Of a stretch of DNA of 31,716 bases, positions 9,412-19,079 are shown in pieces (position 1 is the first letter of the stretch; every line of letters starts with the position of its first letter). This DNA comes from Spirogloea muscicola. Lineage: Eukaryota; Streptophyta; Zygnematophyceae; Spirogloeales; Spirogloeaceae. A model generated the notes under the pieces. That model was not told the DNA's origin. It made no database searches and saw nothing but the letters and a program-made list of their open reading frames with translations. The translations under genes and the position numbers were made by a program. The stretch covers positions 165,845 through 197,560 of the forward strand of contig WELB01000026.1 in NCBI GenBank assembly GCA_009602725.1, written 5' to 3'.

Positions 9412-10183
9412 GACTAGCTGCCGGAAAACTATGCCCCTGACAAAAGCCGGAGGCCGCAGCGAGAGCACGGCCAGCACGCAGATGCAAGGCGTGGGCCATG
9501 GACCGCTGAAGGGAGACGGACAATCGCATACGATATACCTGAGCCCACTAGCCAGCGGCGTGGAAGTCAGCCGGCTCACTGCGCCTGCGGGACACAGCGC
9601 GCCGCGCAAGCCTGGCCAGCAGGTCGAGCCACTGGGACCCGAGAGCCCCGTGCGCGTCCACTGCCAGGGGTGCGAACTCATCTGCAGCCGGGTGGTCGGC
9701 GTGTTTGGCCGCCTTGCTGCGAGCGGCCTTTGGCGCAGCGTGGCCAGCCCGCGAGGCAGAGAGCCCCGGGTTGGAGCGGTCGACCACATCAGTGGTGACC
9801 ACATCAGCAAAGATGCGCGCACCGCCGCCTGGCGTGGACGCCACCAGGTCGACGCGGCGCGTGTGGAGTCCGTCGGCCCTCTGGAGGATTGGCATGACAG
9901 ATGTATTCTCCATCGCAACTGTATATCCGACCTCCTGGAAGATGCCGAACATAGCGTCTCGGTGGAGGTCGTGAGCAGCTGTACGTTCGCCTCCAGTGGC
10001 GCAGCGGAGGATATGTGCCGCCAGCTCCGCCGGGTCCGTCGACAACTCCACACACTCACACTGCAGCACGCCAAGCAGACAGGGCGGGGTGAGACCCAAC
10101 AGGCTATGGGTGGCCGTACGGAAGCGTTCATCTGGCATCCTGAGGGCGTCGTACAGGGGGAGCGCGCAGAGCCAGGCTGCCGC
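8690..10183. repeat. Large tail-to-tail inverted duplication, about 720-bp arms, 46-bp spacer
   Basis: 8690-9411 (plus) is mirrored by 9458-10183 (minus) with only scattered mismatches and small indels by eye. The spacer 9412-9457 is the last part of the minus element (GCCGGAGGCCGC side) without a plus-strand partner. Both arms carry the same TAG nonsense codon (9319-9321 and 9548-9550). Reading across the centre creates an artificial 566-codon plus-strand frame (8675-10375) that is not a gene. Confidence 0.8.
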
Positions 10184-12735
10184 GCCAGGGGAGGCGGCCG
10201 ACAGCAGCCGAGCATGGCCTCGCACATCTGTGGGAGGGAGGAGCTGCAGCGTGGCCATAAAGGACGCCTTGTCGACTGCCGCAATGTACCGCGCCTGCGC
10301 TTGCGAGTCGGTGGAGTGGGCAAGGTGGGCAAACGGGACCAAGCTCTCTGCGAGGGCAGGGTGCTCCGCAAATAACTCATCTTGAGCTGAGCGGAGCGCC
10401 ACCTGAAAAGGCAACGAGCCGCTCGCCTCAGCCTGCTGCAGCATGGGCCGCCCATCATGGAAAAAGCAATGTGCCACCGACGTGGCGACCTGAGCCCAAC
10501 TGCTGAGGAACGCTGGCCTGCAGATGCGAGCGAGCGAGCGGCAGCCGAGGCCGCCATGGCCGGGGGGCAGAGTGGCCTGGTGCGCCGCAGCGGGCGAGTC
10601 GAGGAAGCCCGGGTGACGGATGAGGGCCGCCACGCTCTCCATGACGCCCGCGTCGAACTTGGTGTGGGCATCCAGCACCTCGGGGCAGGGAGGGGTCTTC
10701 TGCGCCAGGTATTGGGGACGCTGCACAATGCATCTGGTGAGCATAGCAAGCGCCAGCTGCATATCCTGCAGCTCGGGAGGTGGGCCACCGGCTGGAGGTG
10801 CTCCAGGAGCCGGTCGCGCAGTTGCCCGTAGACAAAAGACGGCGTACCGAATGGGACCCCCAGGATGGTGAGGCCGCCTGGGCGATTCTGGCACCCGGGC
10901 GGCAGGGGCAAGGGGGCAGGGAGGCCACGCGGGGACCACGCGATGCACTTCTCGGGCTGGATGGACATGCCGAGGGCGGCCAGCTGCTGCTGGAAGGTGG
11001 CGGTGGCTGCTAACACATCCCCTGAGCTGCCGACCAGTGTGGTGTCGTCGGCGTAGGACGGCAGGAGGACGCCGGGGTGCGCTGCTGCAGTTGCCTTGAG
11101 AGCGCGGTTATGAGCCAGCGCAAAGAAGAACCCTGCCAGAGGATCCCCCTGGCGTGTGCCCGTCCTCGACTGCAGCGTCTCCACCTCGCCACTCCCTGTC
11201 CGCCAGAGAAGGTCGCTGGGCTGGCCGTAGCCAAGGCGGAAGAAGGGAAGGAGGGAAGGGAAGGCCGCTCGCAGCTCCTCGGCGATGGCGCTGCGCTCTA
11301 CGCTGTTGAAGGCGTTTTGGACATCGACAGCCAGGACCATCCAGTCAGGGTGGATCTCCGGAGAATCCGGAGATCCAGGGCCGCACGGATGCCGTGGACG
11401 ACAGCCTCCCCGCCACTGCATAGCCCAGCGCTGTGGGGCAAGGTGGGTCTGCGCCTGCCCGAGATGTTGCTGCCACAGCGTGCGGGCCACCACCGGTACA
11501 GAACCTCGCCGATGGCGATGGGGCGGACTCCGCCATTGGCCTTGGCGATGGCGAGGAGGTTGCTGGAGCAGAGCACCGAGCGGGTAGCAGCAGGGACCTT
11601 TTCCTGGGCCACGAGCTGACAGACTTGGAGCAGTGCCTGGAAGTCGGAGGCCTCGCCCTCCAGGAACAGCTCACGGAGGTGCTCCGTGAGCATGCCAGAG
11701 GGGCCGCCTGCTGCTGCTCTGCGGCTGCTCTGGAGGACCCGGCGGGGGGTTGCGGCGTCGAGGGCCACCGCCTCTGGCAACTCGAAGGAAGTCAGCCAGG
11801 GGGGGAGGGGGCACGGGCTTCGGGATGGATGGCGTCCAGGGCACGTCTGGTTGTCGAGGTCGGTGGAGCCAGCGAAGAGTTCTCAAGTGCTTGCACAGCC
11901 CGCCAGAGCTCGCCGGCGTGTCCAAAGCCAAGAGCACGCCGGATGGCCGCTGCTCTGTCGGACGACGACTCCCCACGCCAGGCGTGGCGACTGGCGGCGG
12001 CTGCTGCCACTGCGGCGTCATGTTGCGCCAGGAGCTCCTCCCATCGCCCATTCTCGAAGAGGTGGATGCGTTCCAGAAGGGGCTGGCGGCCCTGGCTGCG
12101 GCCCTCATGCGGCACCCGGCCCAAGAGCAGGCGAGGGAAGAGGAGGTGGTCCACGCCGCTTGGTCGCGGTGGTCCGCTGCGATGCGGAGCAGGACAGGGC
12201 GGAGGGCGCGGCGGATGTGTGGGCGTGCCCAGCGGGGAACGTGGCGGACGAGGGGGAGCGCCGCCTGCCTGAGAACCGCGGCTAGGTCAAGGTCCACGGC
12301 CCACTGCCAGTGGTGGCGGCTCGGTTGTGCTGGGCGGTGGGACAGTCCTCCCGGGGCCGCTACGGCGAGCACCGGCTGGTGCTGCTCGTCGCGCCTGTTC
12401 CGCGCGACTGTCGCGACGGGCGCAGGCGAGCTCATGCTGGGCCAAGCTGCGGGGGGTGGGGCAGGGGCCCTGGCAGTGCCGGCACAGCAGAGGGGGAGGC
12501 GGGCTGGGCGGAACTGAGGGGGGGGGAGGCGTCGGTTGTAACGGTGGAGGGGAAGGTGGCGGCTGCGAGAGAGGAGGCGGAGGCGGCGGTAGTGGCGGCG
12601 GCGGGGGTGGCGGCGGAGCTGGCGACGATGGCGGCGGCGACGGCGGCGGTGGCGGCGGCGACGGCTGCGGGGGCGGCGGCGCTGGCGACGCTGTGGGGGT
12701 TGAGGAGGAAAGGGGGAAAAGCGCGCGGGGCGCAT
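9412..12735 (-). mobile_element. Family 1 RLE-type non-LTR retrotransposon, near full length but broken
   Basis: The polyprotein is spread over several frames, read from high to low coordinates. Pro-rich N-terminus (12735-12490); CCHC-like finger LCRHC...RSLAQHELAC (about 12490-12420); linker (12154-11780); RT with GGPSGM (about 11700), GGVRPIAIGEVL (about 11520), motif A LAVDVQNAFNSV (about 11320), motif B SRTGTRQGDPLAG (about 11150), YADDT (11055-11041) and LTILGVPFGT (about 10855). Then follow the second finger QCECVELS...AAHILRC (about 10065-10000) and the RLE core RRVDLVASTPGGG...ADVVTTD (about 9860-9788). Frameshifts lie near 12300, 12150, 11800, 11365-11500 and 10850, and a TAG at 9548-9550 cuts off the tail. 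The finger-RT-finger-RLE order is that of R2/NeSL/Utopia-like elements; the exact clade is undecided. Inactive as it stands, although the RT and RLE catalytic residues are intact. Confidence 0.88.
11352..11376. repeat. Perfect 11-bp inverted repeat with 3-nt loop inside the RT
   Basis: GGATCTCCGGA-GAA-TCCGGAGATCC. It lies just upstream of RT motif A, at the point where the frame switches from ...IRAALDL to ...HPDWMVLAVD. Family 2 has no such insert here (VALKCNPDWMALSVD). Confidence 0.8.
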
Positions 12736-12787
12736 GAAATGAAAAGGGAGGCCAATTCAAGCCAATACACAGTTCAAGCAGAGGCGA
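12715..12787 (-). repeat. R1 module at the 5' end of the family 1 element
   Basis: Minus sense: TTGAACTGTGTATTGGCTTG, then AATTGGCCTCCC, TTTTCATTTCATGCGCCCCG and CGCGC. It runs directly into the Pro-rich N-terminus of family 1, so it may be that element's 5' UTR or promoter. All six copies in the window (3111, 7891, 8473, 12715, 19672, 20033) have the same orientation. Confidence 0.65.
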
Positions 12788-12929
12788 GTGCAAATTAAAC
12801 AAGGCTACGTAATACAGAGACCTAAACTAAGGTGCCTAAGGTGACATTAGTTCCCACGGGAGAGCACAAACAAATCGGACAAGCTAACTTGGGGAGCTGG
12901 AGCGCCGCCACGAAACCTACAGTAGATTG
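12788..12929 (-). repeat. Short retroelement tail ending LFVLSRGN-stop
   Basis: On the minus strand this encodes SLSDLFVLSRGN-stop (about 12885-12848) followed by a UTR unlike the others (CACCTTAGTTTAGGTCTCTG). It lies immediately downstream of the family 4 copy, so two coding tails occur in tandem. Confidence 0.6.
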
Positions 12930-13563
12930 ACCCTCTCAGAAACCACGGGTCAAGACATAAAGGTCGCTAACCGATGCCTGAATACTAGATGGCAGATACG
13001 GAGCCCTTCTGCCACCAACTAGAGCTCGCCCAGCTTTCTAGTGCAAAGCGTTAGCCTGAGCACGCTGCAAACAGGCCGAAACTCGTCGTCGCAACAACGA
13101 CAGATAAGCAGCTGGCAAGCCCATCTCAGCCGGGAACATATCTGCATGTCGTGTGTAGCCTAGATTGGCTATGTTTTGAAGGAGAGTAAGGAAACGAGGA
13201 CCTAAGCAGCCAAAGATGTCGATTGCCGCTGGCAAGAGCTGATCACATCGGGGGTAATCGGAGTAGTGCTGCAACTTTCTTTGTTCAGCACTGCCCACTG
13301 CGTGGCCAGCGATGTGTGTCGATGCTGGACCTTTATAGGCCTCCGTAACCACAATATCGACCAAAGCCCTTGGTCCTCCACCAGGTTGCACGCCCACAAT
13401 GTCAAGTGTGCGGCCATGATGACGTCCCTGGGCATCCGTGGTGATAGGCATGATGTTGTTCACTTCCACGACCGCACGGTACCCGGCGTCGCGCATCAAA
13501 CCCGCCAGAGCATCACGGAGGAGGTTGTGGATGCCCACCACTTCTGGTCCAGTGGGGCATCGC
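12930..13563 (-). pseudogene. Family 4 RLE fragment, copy 1
   Basis: Encodes HNLLRDALAGLMRDAGYRAV, then RTLDIVGVQPGGGPRALVDI and VVTEAYKG, the RLE core. LGPRFLTLLQNIANLGYTRH, SLLRRRVSACLQRAQANALH and a tail ending YVLTRGF-stop (about 12940) follow. The finger and RT are absent (5' truncated). The codon after ANALH is TAG (13038-13040) where copy 2 has CAG, so the frame is cut. Divergent from families 1-3 but with the same D...DIV nuclease spacing. Copy 2 is at 18372-18808. Confidence 0.8.
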
Positions 13564-14050
13564 AGAGGCAAGGGCTGTGAGAAGCCAGCCCGAAAAGAAT
13601 TGACAAGGTTCGAAGGGGCCAAACTACGAGCTAAGCAGCGACTGTGGGGCCTGAAGAGGCTATGGCAGAAGGGGGGAGGATGGACCACTCAGTAGCTACG
13701 AGTAAGGAGCCTCACATCTGACTGAGTTTCCCTCTGCATCGTTTCTGTGTTCTGCAGTGTTTTATAGTGTAGTCCTTTCTCCCTCGCTGCTGCCTCTCGC
13801 TGCTGCCTCTGGCTCTGGCCAGGGGACCCGCTTCCAGGAACCCAGTCTCTCTGACCTGAGGCTGCTCAGCAGGGGTTACTGAGTGCTTCGTAGCTGCTTC
13901 GTTTCTTTTCTGTGCTTGTTGTTCTTTGTACTTCCCCTGGCCCCTTTCTCCGGCTCCTCTTTCTTTGGCTTTGGACATTGTCCATTCTTTTTTGGGCTGG
14001 CTTTGCCAGCCCCTCTTCTCTATGGGCGCGCACTTCTCTCTTAGCATAGG
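13564..14050. repeat. Inverted pair of retroelement tails (minus LLTRSY tail, then plus RLLSRGY tail)
   Basis: 13567-13711 (minus) is the third copy of the 3292-3453 unit; its coding end reads LLTRSY-stop. 13712-13790 (plus) is a UTR with TTTCCCTCTGCATCGTTTCT and TAGTGTAGTCCTTTCTC, shared with 26465-26525 (minus). It is joined at CTTTCTC to a plus family 3 tail (13795-13945, RLLSRGY-stop at about 13880). That is joined again at CCCCTTTCTC to CGGCTCCTCTTTCTTTGG and the hairpin GGGCTGGCTTTGCCAGCCCC (13945-14040). Confidence 0.7.
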
Positions 14051-14350
14051 GCTTAATCACATCCGACAGACTAGCCGCTGGAAAACTATCCCCCTGACGA
14101 AAGCCGGAGGCCGCAGCGAGAGCACGGCCAGCAAGCAGATGCAAGGCGTGGGCCATGGACCGCTGGAGGGAGACGGACAAGCGCATACGATACACCTGAG
14201 CCCACGAGCCAGCGGCGTTGAAGTCAGCCGGCTCACCACACCTGCGGGTCACACAGCGCCGTGCAAGCCTGGCCAACAGGTCGAGCCAGTGGGATCCGAG
14301 AGCTCCGTGCACGTCCACAGCCAGGGGGACGAACTCATCGGCAGCCGGGA
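14051..14350 (-). pseudogene. Family 1 RLE C-terminal fragment
   Basis: Starts abruptly at AADEFVPLAVDVHGALGSHW (14350) and runs LDLLARLARR, FNAAGSWAQVYRMRLSVSLQ, ALHLLAGRALAAASGFRQGD, ending SLSDV where it meets the inverted plus-strand UTR. It keeps TCG (Ser) where the inverted-duplication copies have TAG, showing the ancestral codon. Downstream translation into the UTR is not meaningful. Confidence 0.8.
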
Positions 14351-14351
14351 G

Positions 14352-17300
14352 AAGGGGCCAGGGGAAGTACGAAAAACAACAAGCACAGAAAAGAAACGAA
14401 GCAGCTACGAAGCACTCAGTAACCCCTGCTAAGCAGCCTTAGGTCAGAGAGGCTGGGTTCCTGGAAGCGGGTCCCTTGGCCAGAGCCACACACTGAGAGC
14501 GCGCTCTGCACGTTGATGAAGAGCCAATGCTTGCGAGCGCAGCAAACAAGGCGAGAGCCGCATTCTAGAATATGCAATTAAGGCCTGTGGAACGCTGGAG
14601 TGGCCCAAGCTGCCCCCCCGACTTTTACGACGCGCATCAACCAGCCGGGCCAGATGCTGGATCAGGGAGGACCACTTCACGCCGTAGCCGCCGTAGATAA
14701 CCATGGCACACGGGCAAAGATGGTCCCCTCGGGGATGGTCCTGGTAGTGCCGCTCCTTCTTGCGCTCCGCGCTGGACGTGGCCCAGCCAGACACGGTTGA
14801 CGTGGGTGCGCCAGCCTTGTATGCGTCGATCAGTACCACGTCCAGGAGCAGACGAGGCCCACCGCCCCGGGGGGTGCCGACCACGTCCAGACGCCGCACG
14901 TATGGCTTGCCGCGCCTGAAGGAGATTGGCATGATGCCGGACACCTCCATCGCCGGATGATACCCTGCGTCTCGCAAAATTCCAAACATTGTATCCCTGA
15001 GTAAGTCGTGGGAGGCAATGCGCTCACCCCCCTCAGCACACCTCAGCATGTGCGCAGATAGGGCGAGCTTGTCATCGGCAATGTGGCCACACTCGCACTG
15101 GCGGATGCCAGCCAAGCAAGGGGGGGGGAGGCCGAGGTGGTGATGGAGCGCGGTACGAAACAGGTTGTCTGAGAGCCGAAGGGACTCGTATATCGGCAGA
15201 GCATTTAACCACTCCGACGCGCCTGGGGAGCTGATGGAGAGGAGCCGGGAGTGAGGCCACGTCCATCGTCCTTGAGCAGTCCCTGCAATTCAGAGGCGGC
15301 CTGCACGTCCGCAGCGTGAGAGTAAAGGCCCTGCGCTTTCCTGTCAGAACAGCGTGCCCATGCCGCAAAATCTGCATGACCCTCTGCAAGCGTTGGTAAG
15401 CGGCACGAGAGGTCACGTAGTGCTGCGGTTAGAGAAAGCTGGATGGGCAGGTTCCCTGTTGCAACACCCGCTATGGCGGGTGCTAAAACAGCCTGGCCCC
15501 TCAGGATGAAGCGACTGGAGATGGTGGAGGCCACTTGGGCCCAGGTGAGCTGCTTGGGACAGGCGAGCCAATGGACGGCACCCAAGGCCGCCTTTACTGG
15601 TGGGTAGGGTACACTGTAGGATGGCCGCGGGCGTGGCGGATAGGTCGGGATGGTCCACTAGGCCATGAAGAGCCTGTTGAAGTCTGGAGTCCACGATAGA
15701 GTAGATGGCGTTTAGTGCAGTGGTGGGGGGCACAGTCCGCAACAGGTAAGTGGGACGCTGGGCCACACACCGAGTGAGGATGGCCACCGCAAGCTGCGCG
15801 TCCTGTAAGGAGGGGAGGGCGGGAGGGTCTGGAGATGGTTCTCAAGGGTGGACTCCACAACTTGCTCGACATGCGCAGCAGCCCCCAACGGGGCTCCAAG
15901 CACCACCATGCCGAGTGGTGGGGTCTGGCACCCAGCCGGCAGCTTGATGGAGGGAGGGATGCCGGTTGGAGACCAGGCTGAACACTTCTCTGGCCGGATG
16001 TTGAGGCCGAGGGTGTGAGGCGCTCCGACGTGCTGTAAGCGCTGGTGACTTCAGTTGGGGGCCCCACCAGGGTGGTGTCGTCTGCGTAGCTTGGGATTAG
16101 CACGGCAGGGTGGGCCTCCGCCGTATTACGCAGCGCACGTAGGTGTGCCAAAGCAAAGAGGAACCCGCCCAAAGGGTCTCTCTGCCGGGTGCCTGTGCTG
16201 GATTGCAAGACCACCTGTGACGTGCCCGCTCCCAGAGCAGTCGGGAGGGTGCTCCGTAGGAACACCGGAAGAAAGGGATGAGGGAGGGAAAATGCGTGCG
16301 CAGCTCCTCGGCGATGACACCGCTGTCAACACTGTTAAAGGCATTCTTCACGTCCACAGATAGAGCCATCCAATCGGGATTGCATTTCAGGGCAACACGT
16401 AGACCATGAACCACTGTCTCCGCGCCCGCAGACAGCCCTGCGCCAAACTGGTGTGGAGAGAGAAGTGGAGCTGCGCCGCCTCTCTGTTCTGCTGGAATAG
16501 GGTTTTTGAAACCAGTCGGGTAAGGACCTCACCCATCGCAATTGGTCGGACGCCTCCGGTGGGCTTGGAGAGAGCGAGCAGGGTGCTGCTGGTGAGTGCC
16601 GCCCGGGCCTTGGGTGGGAGGAGGCCGCGCGCAACCGCTTGGCACACTTTGTGCAGCAGACTGAAGTCACCCGCCTCGTCGTCGAGCCAGAGCTCTCGAA
16701 GGTGTTCAAAAGGCATGCCCGAGGGCCCTCCGGCGGCTGCTTTCGGGCTCTGCACCAGCGCTGTCTGAAGAGCTGCTGGATTGAGGTCCACCATGGTCGG
16801 GGGCTGAAACTCCTCGAGCCAGGGGGGTAGGGAGCTTGGGGCAGGGTTGTGTAGGGTCTGGAGAGCAGCAAGGGTCTATGCGTCGTGAGGTGCTGGGGTG
16901 GCTGGGTCCAGAGCTTGGGCAGCTCGGAAAAGGTCCCCTGCGCGGCCGAAACGATTGGCTCGGCGGACAGCTGAAGCCTCTGAGGTGGCTGGGGTGGGCC
17001 GATTCGCCTGGGACACCTGGACAGCTGCGCGATGCTCCTCCAGGAGCTGCTCCCATGCACCGCCCTCAAAACGCTGAATCCTGGCTAGCATCACCGCGCG
17101 TTGGCTTGGACCACTTGGAAGGGGTCCCAGGACTAGGCGAGGGAGGAGGTGCCAGACAGTCCACGCAGCTTCGTCAAAGCTGTTCCGAGCCATCCGAGTG
17201 AGTAGGGGCCGCGAGGCTCGCTGGATGTGTGGCCGTGCCCAGTGGGGGATGTGCCGCAAGGTGGGCAGACTGGGTTCCAGCATGACCGCATCTAGGTCCA

Positions 17301-18043
17301 GGAGCCTTGCCCAACGCCACTGAGCCAGCGAGGGAGCTGGGGGAGGGGTGTCGGGGCTGGGGTGCCGGGCTGCCGTCGTCGGTTAGCGGCCTCAGCAAGG
17401 GCTTGGGTCTGCTGCTCGGCGCGATTGGCCTTCCTGGAACAGTGGCTCTCGTGCATGCGAACGCTCCGCAGGCTAGGCCAGGGGTGCTGGCAGTACTGGC
17501 AGATTTGGGGGACAGCAGTAGCCGCAGAGCGTGTGGATGCAGCCGCTGCAGCTGCAGGGATGGCGGGAGTAGGAAGGAGAGGCGGGAGAGCTGAAGCCAT
17601 CGGGGGCTGGGGCCGACGACCCCTCCTGCGCCTGTTACTGGAACCACTTGGGCCTGAAGGAGCCACGTCGGCGGTAGTGGCAGCAGAAGCGGCAACAGCA
17701 GCAACAAGGGCAGCGGCAGCGGTAGTCGCCGGAATGGTGGATGCCGGGATGGTGGACATGGGAGGGGCAGTTGGAGGAGCAGGGGCCGCCTCGCTCGTAC
17801 TCGGGCCGTCTCCGCCCCGGGAAGTGGCTGCAGTGGCCCCGCCACCCTCCCTGCGTGCACTGTTCCTGGCCCGGGGTGGCGACTTGTTGGGGCAAGCCCG
17901 CTTTGGACGAGGAGGCGGCAGCCGCACGCTAGAGAATATCATACACCCTGCGGCATGAGTGGCAGGGTGCAAGGGCGTGCTCGGCTGCGGTGCGACGGAC
18001 AGCGGTACTGCTGAGGGAGGCGGGACAGGAGGTGATTGACGGA
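14352..18043 (-). mobile_element. Family 2 RLE-type non-LTR retrotransposon, copy B1, near full length, chimeric tail
   Basis: Read from high to low coordinates: Ala/Pro-rich N-terminus with basic RRRRGRRPQPP; CCHC-like finger ICQYC...RSVRMHESHC (about 17505-17440); linker (17283-16876); RT with GGPSGM (about 16720), GGVRPIAMGEVL (about 16550), motif A LSVDVKNAFNSV (about 16350), motif B TGTRQRDPLGG (about 16185) and SYADDT (about 16090-16074). Then finger QCECGHIADD...SAHMLRC (about 15105-15035) and RLE core RRLDVVGTPRGGG...LLLDVV (about 14905-14830). The tail SQALALHQRAERALSV ends at about 14487 with a one-base frame slip. There it joins a family 3 type end (GSGQGTRFQE...RLLSRGY in the shifted frame, stop near 14420, UTR to 14352). 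Frameshifts also lie near 17280, 16800, 16400, 16000, 15700 and 15200. Catalytic residues are intact, the frame is not. The 5' edge coincides with an ambiguous base. Confidence 0.88.
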
Positions 18044-18371
18044 NGGCGAGGCGCCCGGGGCGGCATCGGGCGGGGCGCCCGAGGACGCGCCGGGGCCTGG
18101 CGCGGCCATGAGCTCGGCGGCGCGGGCGCGTTAGCCGGCGGTGGCGTGGGGCAGAGGGGCCGCCGCCGGCGCCGCCGGCGGCGGGAGCGGCGGCGGCCCG
18201 GGGGGACTCAAAGGGCGGGGGGGGGGAGCCGTTGGGGGGCGCGAAAGCACGAGAAGGCAAAGAGGGCGGAGAGGGCGATGGATGAGGAGGGGGGTGATGG
18301 AGGCGGTGAAAGATTTCGTGTATTTGAAACAAACGAAGGCCAAATGGCCAAGTACAAAGGCAAGCACATCT
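18044..18371. other. GC-rich low-complexity stretch, ambiguous base, family 4 UTR motif
   Basis: An N at about 18044 marks an unresolved base at the family 2 edge. 18130-18250 is (GCC)n/(GGC)n-rich. 18314-18371 is, in minus sense, GATGTGCTTGCCTTTGTACT, then TGGCCATTTGGCC and TTCGTTTGTTTCAAATACAC, the UTR next to family 4 copy 2; a plus-strand relative is at 19391-19442. A 346-codon minus frame runs through here into family 2, but its first 100 codons are low-complexity. Confidence 0.5.
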
Positions 18372-18808
18372 TAAGACCTACATAACCTACAGTAGATTGA
18401 CCCGCTCGGAAACCACGGGTCAGAACATAAAGGTCGCTAACCGATGCCTGGATACTAGATGGCAGATACGAAGCCCTTCTGCTACCAACTAGAGCTCGCC
18501 CAGCTTTCTGGTGCAAAGCATTAGCCTGAGCACGCTGCAAACAGGCCGAAACTCGTCGTCGCAACAACGACAGATAAGCAGTTGGCAAGCCCATCTCAGC
18601 CGGGAACACATCTGCATGTCGTGTGTAGCCTAGATTGGCTAACCACAATATCGACCAAAGCCCTTGGTCCTCCACCAGGTTGCACGCCCACAATGTCAAG
18701 TGTGCGGCCATGATGACGTCCCTGGGCATCCGTGGTGATAGGCATGATGTTGTTCACTTCCACGACCGCACGGTACCCGGCGTCGCGCATCAAACCCGCC
18801 AGAGCATC
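18372..18808 (-). pseudogene. Family 4 RLE fragment, copy 2, with internal deletion
   Basis: Nearly identical to 12930-13563. It starts inside DALAGLMRDAGYRAV (18808) and has the core RTLDIVGVQPGGGPRALVDI. It then jumps from VV... to ...LGYTRHADVF because 176 nt present in copy 1 (13172-13347) are missing; the joint has a 2-bp TA overlap. It keeps CAG where copy 1 has TAG, and ends SVSDLYVLTRGF. Confidence 0.8.
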
Positions 18809-19079
18809 AAAGGAGGCGGTGAAGGGGGGCAGGGGGATGGGGTCGTTGGGGGAGGCGTTGTCGAAGGGGCTGGTGGAGGGGACAAGGCGGGCGGCAGAGA
18901 AGAGGACCGTGAGGGCGACGATCGTGGGGAGGCAGGGACGCCAGCCGCGGCGTCCGTCACTGGCATCGAGGAGGTTGGCGACGGGGTTGGCAGCGATGGC
19001 GAAGCGGGGGATGACGACGAGGCGGTGTGCAGCGGCGGTGGCATCGTTGCGGGAGGCGACCAAGAAGGCAACCTCAGTA
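18809..19079 (-). other. Unassigned open frame with a hydrophobic segment
   Basis: A minus-strand frame (from about 19063) encodes MVASRNDATAAAHRLVVIPR, then IAANPVANLLDASDGRRGWR, then a hydrophobic stretch LPTIVALTVLFSAARLV. It then fuses to the family 4 fragment at 18808. It has none of the retroelement motifs and is richer in ordinary residues than the surrounding debris. I do not recognise it. It could be a captured piece of a host membrane-protein gene or unknown element sequence. Confidence 0.3.

Noticed and set aside
9319-9550. TAG reassigned as a sense codon, since both inverted arms have an in-frame TAG and another element has TAG for CAG at 13038
   Set aside because: Host genes here end normally at TAG (GLX1, eIF2B-beta), and sister element copies have TCG or CAG at these positions. 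Simple nonsense mutations suffice.
8675-10375. A 566-codon plus-strand open frame, the second longest in the window
   Set aside because: It reads sense through one arm of the inverted duplication and antisense through the other, so the second half is the reverse complement of RLE coding sequence.
11433-12517. Plus-strand frames of 199-279 codons opposite the family 1 RT
   Set aside because: GC-rich antisense shadows of the RT and linker region.
12490-12735. Long Pro-rich or Arg-rich frames as a structural or nuclear protein
   Set aside because: They are alternative frames of one GGC/GCC-rich stretch; the frame ending in the CCHC-like finger shows it is the element N-terminus.
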